Shown here piece after piece: positions 10,418 through 19,100 of a stretch of DNA of 39,943 nt. The DNA comes from JAFKKF01 sp035651055 (lineage in GTDB: Bacteria > Pseudomonadota > Alphaproteobacteria > Rhizobiales > Kaistiaceae): the NCBI GenBank assembly GCA_035651055.1, contig DASRGK010000118.1, forward strand, positions 1 to 39,943. The letters run 5' to 3'. A model generated the notes under the pieces. That model ran no database searches. It saw only the letters and a list, made by a program, of their open reading frames with translations, and was not told the origin of the DNA. Numbering within the stretch: the first letter of the stretch is position 1; each line of letters opens with the position of its first letter. The translations under genes were made by a program, and so were the position numbers.

Positions 10418-11421
10418 CCGGCCCGGATCGCGGCGACGAGGCCCTCGGCCGGCCGGATTTCTCCGACCTCGACGTTCTTCCGGCTGAGCACCGGCTTTCG
10501 CGAAAAACGCCCGTCGGCCTCCGGCAGCAGCGCCTCGATCACCGCGGCCATCGCGATGTCGGCGGCACGGCCGGCGCCGTCGTCGCATTTCAGCGCCACG
10601 CCGAGCCCGAGCCCCTGAAACGCGGCGCAGAACACGCCCTCCGCTCCGGTTTTGGTGAAGACCTTGCCGGGCATCGCCGACATGACCTCGGTATCGAACC
10701 GGGCGGTGCCGGCGACCATGAACGGGTCGGCCGTGCACGCTTCCGCCAGCCGGCGCGCCGCGACCGCCCGCGCTGGCGACAGGCGCTCGCCGGTGATGAA
10801 GCGGGCGAAGGCGACCGCGAGCCGGTCGAGGGGAATGGCGTAGGTCGGGATCGAGCAGCCGTCGACGGCCCGGTTGGAATCCTCGAGCCGCGTTGCCGTC
10901 ATGGCGGAGAGGGCCGCAGTGATCTCGCGCTGTACCGGGTGCTCAGGCGCGACATAGCCCTTCGGGTCAATGCCCTGGTGGCAGGCGAGGCAAACGAAGC
11001 CGGCATGCTTGCCGGAACAGTTATTGTGGAGCGCCGTCGGCTCCTTCCCGGCCCGTATCAGCTGGCGCATCGCCTCGTCGGCGATCGGCATGTGCGCGCC
11101 GCATTCGAGATCGGCGACGCCCCGGCCGGCCTTGGCCAGCATTGAGGCCGCCGTTTCGGTATGCCGCCGCTCGCCGTTATGCGAGGCACAGGCGAGCGCC
11201 AGCTCGGCGTTGCCGAACCCGAACGCATCCGCCGCGCCGCTCTCGACCAGCGGCAGTGCCTGCAGGGCCTTCACCGCCGAGCGCGGGAATACGGCCTGCT
11301 CGACGTCGCCGATGGCTGCACGCCGCCGCCCCGACGCGTCGGCGATGACGATCGCGCCGCGGTGCCGGCTCTCGACGATCGTCCCGCGCGTGACCTCGAC
11401 CAGAAACGGGTCGGGCGCCAT
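10414..11421 (-). CDS. L-asparaginase, Rhizobium etli type (zinc-binding, PF06089)
   Basis: The 335-residue enzyme is predicted to hydrolyse L-asparagine to aspartate and ammonia. It belongs to the family of the inducible R. etli enzyme (ReAV), which is unrelated to E. coli AnsA/AnsB. The key residues fall at the same positions as I recall for ReAV: S48-x-x-K51 in 'RSAVK', S80 in 'CASHNGE', the metal-site residues C135 and K138 in 'NNCSGKH', and C189 in 'DGCSIP'. A further catalytic-region lysine is K257 in 'FTKTGAEG'. No signal peptide is present, so it is cytoplasmic. It starts on the base next to the aminotransferase stop (TGA directly followed by ATG), which indicates an operon and translational coupling. 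Confidence 0.93.
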   Translation of the reverse strand: MAPDPFLVEVTRGTIVESRHRGAIVIADASGRRRAAIGDVEQAVFPRSAVKALQALPLVESGAADAFGFGNAELALACASHNGERRHTETAASMLAKAGRGVADLECGAHMPIADEAMRQLIRAGKEPTALHNNCSGKHAGFVCLACHQGIDPKGYVAPEHPVQREITAALSAMTATRLEDSNRAVDGCSIPTYAIPLDRLAVAFARFITGERLSPARAVAARRLAEACTADPFMVAGTARFDTEVMSAMPGKVFTKTGAEGVFCAAFQGLGLGVALKCDDGAGRAADIAMAAVIEALLPEADGRFSRKPVLSRKNVEVGEIRPAEGLVAAIRAG

Positions 11422-12597
11422 TCAGGCCCGGGCGCGCGCCGGCTGCGCGATCCAGTGCGACAGGCGCTCGACAGCGCCGTCGAGCACCTCGTCGCGCTTG
11501 GCGAAGCAGAAACGGATGAAGTTCGTCGGCGGGTTCTCGGTATAGAACGCCGAGACCGGAATCGCGGTCACGCCGGCCTGCACGGTGATCACCCGGCAGA
11601 GTTCGGCATCGTCGCCGAGACCGAGCGGCGTCACGTCGGCGGTGAGGAAATAGGTGCCGTCGCAGGCGGCGACGTCGAATCCCACTCCGGCAAGGCCGGC
11701 GGAGAACCGGTCGCGCTTCACCTGCAGGTCGCCGGCGAGCGCCTTGTAATAGTCGTCGCTCTTGGCGAGCCCTACCGCCACCGCCTTCTGCAGTCCGGCC
11801 GGCGTGGTGAAGGTCGTGAACTGGTGCGCCTTGGTGACCGGCTCGAGCACGCGCGGCGAGGCGGTCAGGTAGCCGACCTTCCATCCGGTCAACGAGAATG
11901 TCTTGCCGGCCGAGCCAATGCGGATCGTCCGCTCGCGCATGCCCGGGAATGTCATCAGCGGGATGTGCTTCGCATCGCCGAAGACGATGTGCTCGTACAC
12001 CTCGTCGCAGATCGCCAGCGCGTCGTGCCGGATACAAAGCTCGGCGATGAGTTCCAGTTCGTCGCGGGTGAACACCTTCCCGGCCGGGTTCATCGGATTG
12101 TTGAGGAGGATCGCCTTGGTCTTCGGTCCGAAGGCAGCGGCAAGCGCCGTCTCGTCGAGCCGCCAGTCGGGCGGCGTCACGCGTACCAGCCGCGGCGTCG
12201 CCCCTGCCCGCTTCACCAGCGGCAGGTAGCAGTCGTAGAGCGGCTCGATCAGCACCACCTCGTCGCCCGGCACGATCAGGCCGGCCATGCAGTCCGACAG
12301 CGCCTCGGTCGCGCCTGATGTGACCAGCACCTCGCTCTGCCAGTCGACGTCGAGTCCGTAGAAGCGCCGGTTGGCGTCAGCGACCGCCTTCCGCAGCTCC
12401 GGTATCCCCATCATCGGCGGGTACTGGTTGAGCCCGTGGACGAATTCCTCCGCCGCGATCCGCTTGATGTCCTCCGGCCCGTCGACATCGGGAAAGCCCT
12501 GGCCGAGGTTGATCGAATTGTGCTCGCGGGCCAGCCGCGACATGACCTCGAAAATGGTCATCGGCAGGCCGGTATAGACGGGATTGGTCGGCTTCAT
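11422..12597 (-). CDS. PLP-dependent aminotransferase, class I/II
   Basis: The 391-residue fold-type I aminotransferase is close to the kynurenine/methionine aminotransferase-like group (YbdL, KAT). 'INLGQGFPDVDGP' near the N-terminus, 'LLNNPMNPAGKV' (165-175), 'ICDEVYEH' (197-204) and the PLP lysine K232 in 'SAGKTFSLTGWKVGY' are all intact. I chose the ATG at 12597, with GGAGGG and AGGA upstream. The frame extends to 12636 without conserved sequence. It precedes the asparaginase with no gap, and together they suggest amino-acid nitrogen salvage. The substrate could be an aromatic amino acid, methionine or glutamine, and sequence alone does not decide. Confidence 0.93.
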   Translation of the reverse strand: MKPTNPVYTGLPMTIFEVMSRLAREHNSINLGQGFPDVDGPEDIKRIAAEEFVHGLNQYPPMMGIPELRKAVADANRRFYGLDVDWQSEVLVTSGATEALSDCMAGLIVPGDEVVLIEPLYDCYLPLVKRAGATPRLVRVTPPDWRLDETALAAAFGPKTKAILLNNPMNPAGKVFTRDELELIAELCIRHDALAICDEVYEHIVFGDAKHIPLMTFPGMRERTIRIGSAGKTFSLTGWKVGYLTASPRVLEPVTKAHQFTTFTTPAGLQKAVAVGLAKSDDYYKALAGDLQVKRDRFSAGLAGVGFDVAACDGTYFLTADVTPLGLGDDAELCRVITVQAGVTAIPVSAFYTENPPTNFIRFCFAKRDEVLDGAVERLSHWIAQPARARA

Positions 12598-12707
12598 TCC
12601 TGCGCCCTCCGGGCGGACCCTATCACGCGCACGCACCCCCCAGCGAAGCGGGTTCTAGCACAGGATTCCGCATTCACGGCTTCGTGATCGCGACCTCCGC
12701 GACGCCC

Positions 12708-12733
12708 TGAAACTCCGCGCGAGCGGCCTCCGT
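12708..12733 (+). promoter_or_regulatory. ECF-type promoter candidate upstream of the fasciclin gene
   Basis: TGAAAC (12708-12713) is followed after 17 bases by CGT (12731-12733). This resembles the GAAC...CGT pattern of many ECF promoters. It lies 64 bases before the fasciclin start and faces the nearby ECF sigma gene. I did not find the same pattern before the sigma gene itself, so the assignment is tentative. Confidence 0.3.
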
Positions 12734-12743
12734 AGCTCTCCAA

Positions 12744-12764
12744 GTCTTCCGGTTCGCGGAAGAC
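12744..12764 (+). promoter_or_regulatory. Inverted repeat in the fasciclin 5' leader
   Basis: A perfect 8-base inverted repeat, GTCTTCCG (12744-12751) with CGGAAGAC (12757-12764) and loop GTTCG, sits between the candidate promoter and the ribosome site. It may be an mRNA-stabilising hairpin or an operator. It ends 33 bases before the start codon and does not cover the ribosome-binding site. Confidence 0.35.
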
Positions 12765-12797
12765 ACCAACACCCCGAAAAGGAGAGGAAGACCCCTC

Positions 12798-13382
12798 ATG
12801 AACCAGAAGCTCAGCGCGATCCTTCGCGCCACCGCCCTCGCCGCGATCGTCGCCACCGCCAGCGCCTACGCGGCGGCGCCCGCCTTCTCGGCCGAGATGA
12901 CCGTCGAGGTCGGCGGCGCTCCGATGTATCCCTCGAAGAACATCATCGAGAATGCGGTCAACTCGAAGGATCACACCACGCTCGTGGCCGCGGTGAAGGC
13001 CGCCGGCCTCGTCGACACGCTTTCCGGCAAGGGGCCGTTCACGGTCTTTGCGCCCACCAACGAAGCCTTCGCCAAGCTCCCGGCCGGCACGGTCGATAAC
13101 CTGCTGAAGCCCGAGAACAAGGCGATGCTGACCAAGGTCCTGACCTGCCATGTGCTCCCGGCGGCAGCGACCTCCAAGGACGCGATGGCGATGATCAAGA
13201 AGGACGGCGGCAAGCATGAAGTCACCACCGTCGGCGGCTGCAAGCTCTGGCTCGCCATGAACGGCGACAAGCTCACCGTCACCGACGAAGCCGGCGGCAC
13301 CGCCAACGTCACCATCAAGGACGTGATGCAGTCGAACGGCGTCATCCACGTGGTCGACGCGGTCCTCCTGCCGAAGATGTAG
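12798..13382 (+). CDS. Secreted fasciclin (FAS1) domain protein
   Basis: The 194-residue protein has a signal peptide (residues 1-32, cleavage near AFSA-EM) and a single FAS1 domain. The H1 motif 'GPFTVFAPTNEAF' spans residues 79-91 and the H2 motif 'NGVIHVVDAVLLP' lies near 180-192. Two cysteines in the domain ('LTCHVL' and 'GGCKLW') may form a disulfide. FAS1 proteins act in adhesion or at the cell surface. Bacterial single-domain examples include mycobacterial MPT70/MPT83 and Sinorhizobium Nex18. GAGGAAG lies seven bases before the ATG. It faces an ECF sigma / RskA-like pair that plausibly controls it. Confidence 0.95.
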   Translation: MNQKLSAILRATALAAIVATASAYAAAPAFSAEMTVEVGGAPMYPSKNIIENAVNSKDHTTLVAAVKAAGLVDTLSGKGPFTVFAPTNEAFAKLPAGTVDNLLKPENKAMLTKVLTCHVLPAAATSKDAMAMIKKDGGKHEVTTVGGCKLWLAMNGDKLTVTDEAGGTANVTIKDVMQSNGVIHVVDAVLLPKM

Positions 13383-13439
13383 TCGGACTTCCGTCGCCCG
13401 GGGCGGTCCCGTCCCGGTTTCCTGCCCCAGACGGAAGAG

Positions 13440-13463
13440 CGGCCCCGCGGTGACGCGGGGCCG
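13440..13463. terminator. Terminator between fasciclin and anti-sigma genes
   Basis: A perfect 10-base GC-rich stem, CGGCCCCGCG (13440-13449) with CGCGGGGCCG (13454-13463), closes on tetraloop GTGA. It lies 57 bases after the fasciclin stop and 56 bases after the anti-sigma stop on the other strand. The flanking T content is weak on both sides. It probably serves both convergent genes. Confidence 0.65.
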
Positions 13464-13519
13464 TCTCGATTCAAACGCTCGCCAAAGGGCAGCCGCCGGG
13501 CGCCCTGGCCGCGGGCGAC

Positions 13520-14215
13520 CTATTCCGTCGGCAGCAGCGCGCCGGTGAAGACGACCGGCCCGGTCGGGGCGCCGGTCTTCGAGCCGCCCTTCGGTTCAAG
13601 GCTGATCGCGAACGTATAGTCGCCCTCCGGCTTCAGCCCGATCGGCTTGCGATAGCTCGCCTGTTCGACGACGCCCAGCGATTGCGGGGCGCCGCCCGGC
13701 GGGATTGCCCAGAGTTCGTAGCTCTTGTCGGCGGGGGCCTCGGCCACCACGCGGCGCACGGTGATCGTGCCCTTGGCGGTATCGATGCTGGCGACGAAGG
13801 CAGGCTTCGCGCCCTCGGCCGTCAGCACGGCGACGAACTCGGACTGCGGCGCGGCCGTGCGATCGAGAACGACGATGCCGGCCAGCACCGCCGCCGCGGC
13901 GCCGACGATGGCCGAGGTTATCCGCCAGCGGGTGACCGACCGGCGCAACGCAATGACGTTGCCGCCCGCGCCGGCCGCCGCCGCCGTCGCGGCGATCCGC
14001 GCCAGGATGCGGTCGAAAGTCCTGGCGGACGGCTGCCCGGCGCCCGCCGCATCGGCGAGCGGCTGCAGCCGCCGCTCCCATTCCGAGACGGCACGACGGA
14101 AATCCGGATCGGCGCGATAGCGGGCTTCGGCGGCCGCGCGCTCCGCGCCCGCCAGCTGGCCGAGGACGTATTCGCCGGCCAGGGCGTCGATCTCGCGATC
14201 TTCGAGCTCAGCCAC
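13520..14215 (-). CDS. RskA-like anti-sigma factor
   Basis: The 231-residue protein has three parts. The N-terminal cytoplasmic helical domain of about 90 residues ('DREIDALAGEYVLGQLAGAE...') has the look of RskA/ChrR-type sigma-binding domains. It has no cysteines, so it is not a zinc-binding (ZAS) form. A membrane segment spans residues 98-117. The periplasmic domain of about 110 residues contains 'YELWAIPPGGAPQSLGVV', typical of the anti-sigma-K (RskA, PF10099) C-terminal domain. The start overlaps the end of the sigma gene by 8 bases, the usual layout for a sigma/anti-sigma pair. It should hold the sigma factor inactive at the membrane until the periplasmic domain is cut or altered. Confidence 0.9.
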   Translation of the reverse strand: MAELEDREIDALAGEYVLGQLAGAERAAAEARYRADPDFRRAVSEWERRLQPLADAAGAGQPSARTFDRILARIAATAAAAGAGGNVIALRRSVTRWRITSAIVGAAAAVLAGIVVLDRTAAPQSEFVAVLTAEGAKPAFVASIDTAKGTITVRRVVAEAPADKSYELWAIPPGGAPQSLGVVEQASYRKPIGLKPEGDYTFAISLEPKGGSKTGAPTGPVVFTGALLPTE

Positions 14216-14819
14216 CGAGGCATTCCTTCAAGGCGATGAGCGCTCGTCGCAACAAGGTCTTCACGGTCGCGACCGGCCGCTTGAATCGTTCCGCCAGTTC
14301 TTCCCGGCTCCAGCCATAGCTATAGGCGAGCACCACCATGGTCCGCCGTTCTTCATCGAGGCCGTTGAGACAGCCCGTGAGCCCGCGTCCGCCGCCGGAC
14401 GGGATCGTGGCCTCCGCGTCGGCGAGGCGGTCGGCGAGGTCGGCATCGATCGGATTGGCGGCAGAGGCCACCCGCTCCGCGCCGCGACGGAGCGAGTCGA
14501 TCGCCGCGTGGCGCGCGATCGTCGTCATCCAGGCGATCGGCGAAGCAATGCTTCGGTCGAAATCGCCGGCGCGCCGCCAGACCCTGACATAGGCTTCCTG
14601 CACTGCATCCTCGGCCGCAGCTTGATTGCCCAAGATACGGCGGACGCTGGCGAATAGTTTCCCGGAAGTCCTGGCGTAGAGACGGCCGAAGGCCGCACGG
14701 TCGCCGCCGGCGACCATTGCCACAAGGTCGGCGAGGTCCTCGCCGGCATCGCTCGATGCGCCCCTGTCCAAGCGGCCCGATCTCCCTCGGCGCGGCCCGT
14801 GCCGCGCCCATGCCAACAT
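14208..14819 (-). CDS. ECF-family RNA polymerase sigma factor (SigK-like partner of RskA)
   Basis: The 203-residue protein has sigma region 2 ('AFGRLYARTSGKLFASVRR', then 'DAVQEAYVRVWRRAGDFD', residues 44-88, and 'IAWMTTIARHAAIDSLRR') and sigma region 4 ('LDEERRTMVVLAYSYGWSREE', then 'RFKRPVATVKTLLRRAL', residues 154-194). I chose the ATG at 14819. The frame is open to 14954, but that part is not sigma-like. GGGGA lies close to this ATG, so the exact start is uncertain. It is co-translated with the RskA-like anti-sigma factor and is divergent from the RND efflux genes at 15029. The fasciclin gene, its efflux neighbour and itself are all plausible targets. Confidence 0.9.
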   Translation of the reverse strand: MLAWARHGPRRGRSGRLDRGASSDAGEDLADLVAMVAGGDRAAFGRLYARTSGKLFASVRRILGNQAAAEDAVQEAYVRVWRRAGDFDRSIASPIAWMTTIARHAAIDSLRRGAERVASAANPIDADLADRLADAEATIPSGGGRGLTGCLNGLDEERRTMVVLAYSYGWSREELAERFKRPVATVKTLLRRALIALKECLGG

Positions 14820-14935
14820 TTCCCCGCAGATTCTGACGAGGTCAATGGAGAGTTCGCAAAGGCCACGGGGACGGCCGCTGGAAACCATGCTGTGTGATCT
14901 TGGCCACACTTGCCCCGCGACCTGCGACTTTTGTG

Positions 14936-14964
14936 TTGGGATTGTGCGACGCAAAAGCTATATC
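14936..14964 (+). promoter_or_regulatory. Promoter candidate for the first RND efflux operon
   Basis: TTGGGA (14936-14941) and TATATC (14959-14964) are spaced by exactly 17 bases and lie 65 bases before the adaptor start. The fit to housekeeping -35/-10 boxes is fair (four of six each). Confidence 0.4.
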
Positions 14965-15028
14965 AGCCCGGGTTTGCCCCGAATTGGCGAGCGGGCACGG
15001 TTCCCAGCAATTCTGGCGGGTATAAGCA

Positions 15029-16147
15029 ATGGCTTCGCGCATCTTCAGGCCAAGTCACATTCTCGCGGTCGCGTTGGTGGCCGGAGCAGGCTTCTGGATC
15101 TTGTCGGGCCAGGTCGGCAGTCCGGCGGGCGAGACCGCTCCGGCGGCACCCGCGGGGCCCGCGGCGCCCGCGCCGGTCCCGGTGCAGAAGGTCAGCGTCG
15201 CGACGGCGACGCCCGAGCAGCATAACCGCAGCGTCATCCTGTCCTGCTTCACCCAGTCGGACCGCCGCTCGATCGCGGTGGCGCGCACCGGGGGCGTGAT
15301 TATCGACCTGCGGGTCAGGCGCGGCAGCCGCGTTTCGTCCGGCGACATCGTTGCCGTCCTCTCCGACGAGGGCCGCAGCTCGGCGGTCGCGCAGGCGGCC
15401 GCGCTGGTCGACCAGCGCCAGGCCGAATACGACTCGAACAAGCGGCTGATCGACCGCGGCGACCAGCCGCGCAACAACCTGCCGGCGCTGGAAGCCGGCG
15501 TCGCCGCGGCCAAGGCCGCTCTCGCCGCCGCCGAGGCCGAGGCCGAGAAGTCGAACATCCGGTCGCCGGTCGCCGGGATCGTCGATACCGTTCCGGTCGA
15601 AGTCGGCTCGGCGATCCAGCCGGGCACCGAGATCGCAACCATCGTCGGGCCCGACCCGATGCTGGCGGTGGGCGCGGTCAGCGAGCGCCAGCGCGGCCTC
15701 CTCCAGACCGGCCAGGCGGCCAAGGTGCGCTTCATCGACGGCGCGACCTTCGACGGCACGGTCAGCTTCGTCAGCCTCAGCGCCGAAAAGGCAACGCGCA
15801 CCTACCGCGTCGAGGCCCGCATCGCCAATCCGCTGGCCAAGATCGCCGACGGCGTCACCTGCGAAATGGCGGTGACGCTGGCGCCGATGGAAGCGGCCGC
15901 CGTGCCGCGCTCGGCGCTGGTCTTCTCCGATCGCGGCGAGCTTGGCGTTCGGGTTGCCGACGAGAAGAATCTCGCCAGGTTCGTTCCGATCTCGATCGTG
16001 GATGACGAGCGCGATTCCGTCTGGGTGACCGGCATCGACAAGCCGATGCGCGTCATCGTCGTCGGCCAGGATTTCGTCAAGGACGGCGATCCGGTGGAGG
16101 CGGTCAGCGCCGCCGAGGCCGCAACCGGGATGGAGCCGCCGGCATGA
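15029..16147 (+). CDS. RND efflux periplasmic adaptor (membrane fusion protein)
   Basis: The 372-residue protein has an N-terminal membrane anchor or signal (residues 8-27), then an Ala/Pro-rich linker ('AGETAPAAPAGPAAPAPVPV'). The HlyD/AcrA-type core follows: a lipoyl half-motif 'GGVIIDLRVRRGSRVSSGD', a coiled-coil hairpin from about 115 to 172 ('AAALVDQRQAEYDSNKRL' and 'AKAALAAAEAEAEKSN'), the second lipoyl half 'IRSPVAGIVDTVPVEVGS', and a beta-barrel. It bridges the inner-membrane pump to an outer-membrane channel. Its stop overlaps the pump start (ATGA), so the two are coupled. No TolC-type gene is nearby. GGCGGG precedes the start by 8 bases. Confidence 0.93.
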   Translation: MASRIFRPSHILAVALVAGAGFWILSGQVGSPAGETAPAAPAGPAAPAPVPVQKVSVATATPEQHNRSVILSCFTQSDRRSIAVARTGGVIIDLRVRRGSRVSSGDIVAVLSDEGRSSAVAQAAALVDQRQAEYDSNKRLIDRGDQPRNNLPALEAGVAAAKAALAAAEAEAEKSNIRSPVAGIVDTVPVEVGSAIQPGTEIATIVGPDPMLAVGAVSERQRGLLQTGQAAKVRFIDGATFDGTVSFVSLSAEKATRTYRVEARIANPLAKIADGVTCEMAVTLAPMEAAAVPRSALVFSDRGELGVRVADEKNLARFVPISIVDDERDSVWVTGIDKPMRVIVVGQDFVKDGDPVEAVSAAEAATGMEPPA

Positions 16148-19100
16148 GGCGCATCGTCGAGTTTGCGATCGGCCATGCCCGGCTGACGCTCGCGTTCCTG
16201 GTCTTCATCGTCGTTGCCGGGCTGAGCGCCTACGGGTCGATCCCGAAGGAAGCCAATCCCGACGTCAAGATTCCGATCATCTACGTCCAGCTGTCGGAAC
16301 GCGGCATCTCGCCGGAAGACGCGGAGCGGCTGCTCATCCGACCGATGGAGACCGACCTGAAGTCGGTCACCAACGTCAAGGAAATGCGCGCCGCGGCGTT
16401 CGAAGGCGGCGGATATGTCCTGCTCGAATTCGAGGCCGGCTTCGATTCCGACGTCGCGCTCCAGGACGTGCGCTCCAAGGTCAACGACGCCAAGCGCAAC
16501 CTCCCCACCGACGCCGACGAGCCCGGCGTTTTCGAGGTCAACCTCAGCCTCTTCCCGGTCGTCGTGGTGGCGCTCGGCGGCGACCTGTCGGAGCGCGCGC
16601 TCGACCGTATCGCCCGCGACGCGCAGGACGGCATCGAGCAGGTCCCCGGGGTTCTCTCCGCCACGCTCCGCGGGACCCGCGACGAGGTCGTCGAGATCAT
16701 CGCCGAACCGATGCTGCTCAAGAGCTATGGCGTCGCGCTCGACCAGTTCGCCGCCGTCGCCTCGTCGGGCAACAGTCTGGTCGCCGCCGGCGCGCTCGAG
16801 GGCCCGAAGGGCCGCTTCGCCGTCAAGGTCCCGGCGCTCATCGAATCGCCCGAGGATGTGCTCAACATCCCGGTCGCGGCGTCCAACGCCGCCACCGTCA
16901 CGCTCGGCGACGTCGCCACCATCCTGCCGACCTTCAAGGACGCGACCTCGATCACCCGCGTCAACGGCCGCCCGGCGGTGACCATCGAGATCGCCAAGCG
17001 GAGCGGCGCCAACCTCATCGAGACCGTCGACGGGGTCAAGGCCGCGGTCGCGCAGATGCAGAAGGCCTGGCCGAAGCAGGTTCAGGTCCAGTTCCTGCAG
17101 GACCAGTCCAAATTCATCAAGCAGATGCTGGGCGACCTGCAGAACAGCGTTCTGACCGGCGTCCTCCTCGTCGTCGTCATCATCCTGTTCATCCTCGGCG
17201 GTCGAGCCGCCATCTTCATCGGCATCGCCATACCGGTGTCGTTCCTGGCCGGCATCCTCGGCCTTTCGCTCGCCGGGCTGACGATGAACATCGTCGTCCT
17301 GTTCAGCCTGATCCTTGCCGTCGGCATGCTCGTCGACGATGCGATCATCGTTTCGGAATTCGCCGAACGGCGGATGAGCGAGGGGATGAAGCCGCGCGAG
17401 GCCTATGCCTTCGCGGCAAGCCGCATGGCCGGTCCGGTCATCGCTGCTACCCTCACCCGCATCGCGGCGTTCTCGCCGCTTCTCTTTTGGCCCGGTATCG
17501 TCGGCCAGTTCATGAAATACCTGCCGATCACGCTGATCGCGACGCTGTCGGCCTCGCTGGTCTCGGCGATGATCTTCACGCCGACTCTCGGCGCGCTGAT
17601 CGGCAAGCCGCACAATGTCGAGCGCGACGCCGCGCCGCGCGAGGGCGGTTACATGAAGACTGTCCGCCTCGCCATCCACCATCCGTGGATCACCCTCTTC
17701 CTCGCGGTGGTGATGCTGATCGGCGTTCCGGTCGTCTATTCGCGGGTCGGCTCGCCGGTCGAGTTCTTCCCCGACGTCGAGCCCGATGCCGGCGTGGTGC
17801 TCGTCCATGCGCGCGGCAACATCTCGCTCGCCGAGAAGGACCGGCTCGTCCGCACCGTCGAGCAGCGCCTCCTCGACATGAAGGAACTGTCCAGCGTCTA
17901 TGCGCGCTCCGGCGACATGTCGCAGGGTTCCAGCGACGTCACCGAGGACGTGATCGGCCAGATCCAGTTCGAGTTCGTCGACTGGCAGGAACGCCGTCCC
18001 GCCAAGGTCATCATGAACGAGGTCCGCGCCAAGACCGCGGACATCCCCGGCATCCGCGTCGAGGTGACCGCGCCGCAGGCCGGGCCGCCGACCGGCAAGC
18101 CGATCCAGATCGAGCTCGCCAGCGACTATCCGGATGCGCTCACCGCGGCGGCGCGGAGCGTCGCCGCCGAGCTCGGCAAGCGGCCCGAGATCCGCGACCT
18201 CGACAACGGCCTGCCGATGCCGGGCATCGACTGGAAGCTCGAAATCGACAAGGCCGAGGCGGCCAAATACGGCATCAGCGTCGGCGCCGTCGGCTCGATG
18301 GTGCAGCTCGTCACCAACGGCATGAAGATCACGGACTACCGGCCGCAATCGAGCGACAAGGCGGTCGACATCATCGTCCGCGTGCCCGAGGAAAGGCGCA
18401 CCCTCACCCAGATCGACGACCTGCAGATCCAGACGCCGGCCGGGTCGGTGCCGATCGGCAACTTCATCAAGCGCGTACCGGCCGAGCGCGTCGGCCTCAT
18501 TCACCGCGTCGACGGCAAGCGCGTCGTCACGGTCACCGCCAACGTCGCCGCCGGGGTCGCCACCTCGGTGGTGCAGCAGGCGATCACCGAGCAGCTGAAG
18601 AAGACCGACTTCAAGGGGCTGGTGACGTGGAAGCTGAAGGGCGAGGACCAGGAGCGTGACCAGGCGGGCGCCTTCCTTGCCAACGCCTTCGGCGCCGCCA
18701 TCTTCCTCATCTTCGCGGTGCTGCTCGCCCAGTTCAACAAGCTGTCGAGCGTCGGATTGGTCCTGTCGGCGATCGTGCTTTCGACGATCGGCGTGTTCAT
18801 CGGCCTCATCGTCATGCACCAGGGCTTCGGCGTGGTGATGACCGGCGTCGGCATCATCGCGCTCGCCGGCGTGGTGACCAACAACAACATCGTGCTCATC
18901 GACACGTATGACCGATTGCGGCGCGAGGGCGTCCCGTTCGAGGAAGCGATTCTGAGAACCTGCCGCGAACGCGCCCGGCCGGTGCTGCTTACCGCCGTGA
19001 CCGCCATCCTCGGCGTGCTGCCGATCGCGTTCGGCCTCAATGTCGATTTCGTCAACCGCGAAGTCACCTACGGGGCGCCGTCGACGCAGTGGTGGATCCA

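Noticed and set aside
12798..14819. Mobile origin of the fasciclin/sigma block
   Set aside because: Base composition matches its neighbours, and there are no flanking repeats, tRNA or integrase.
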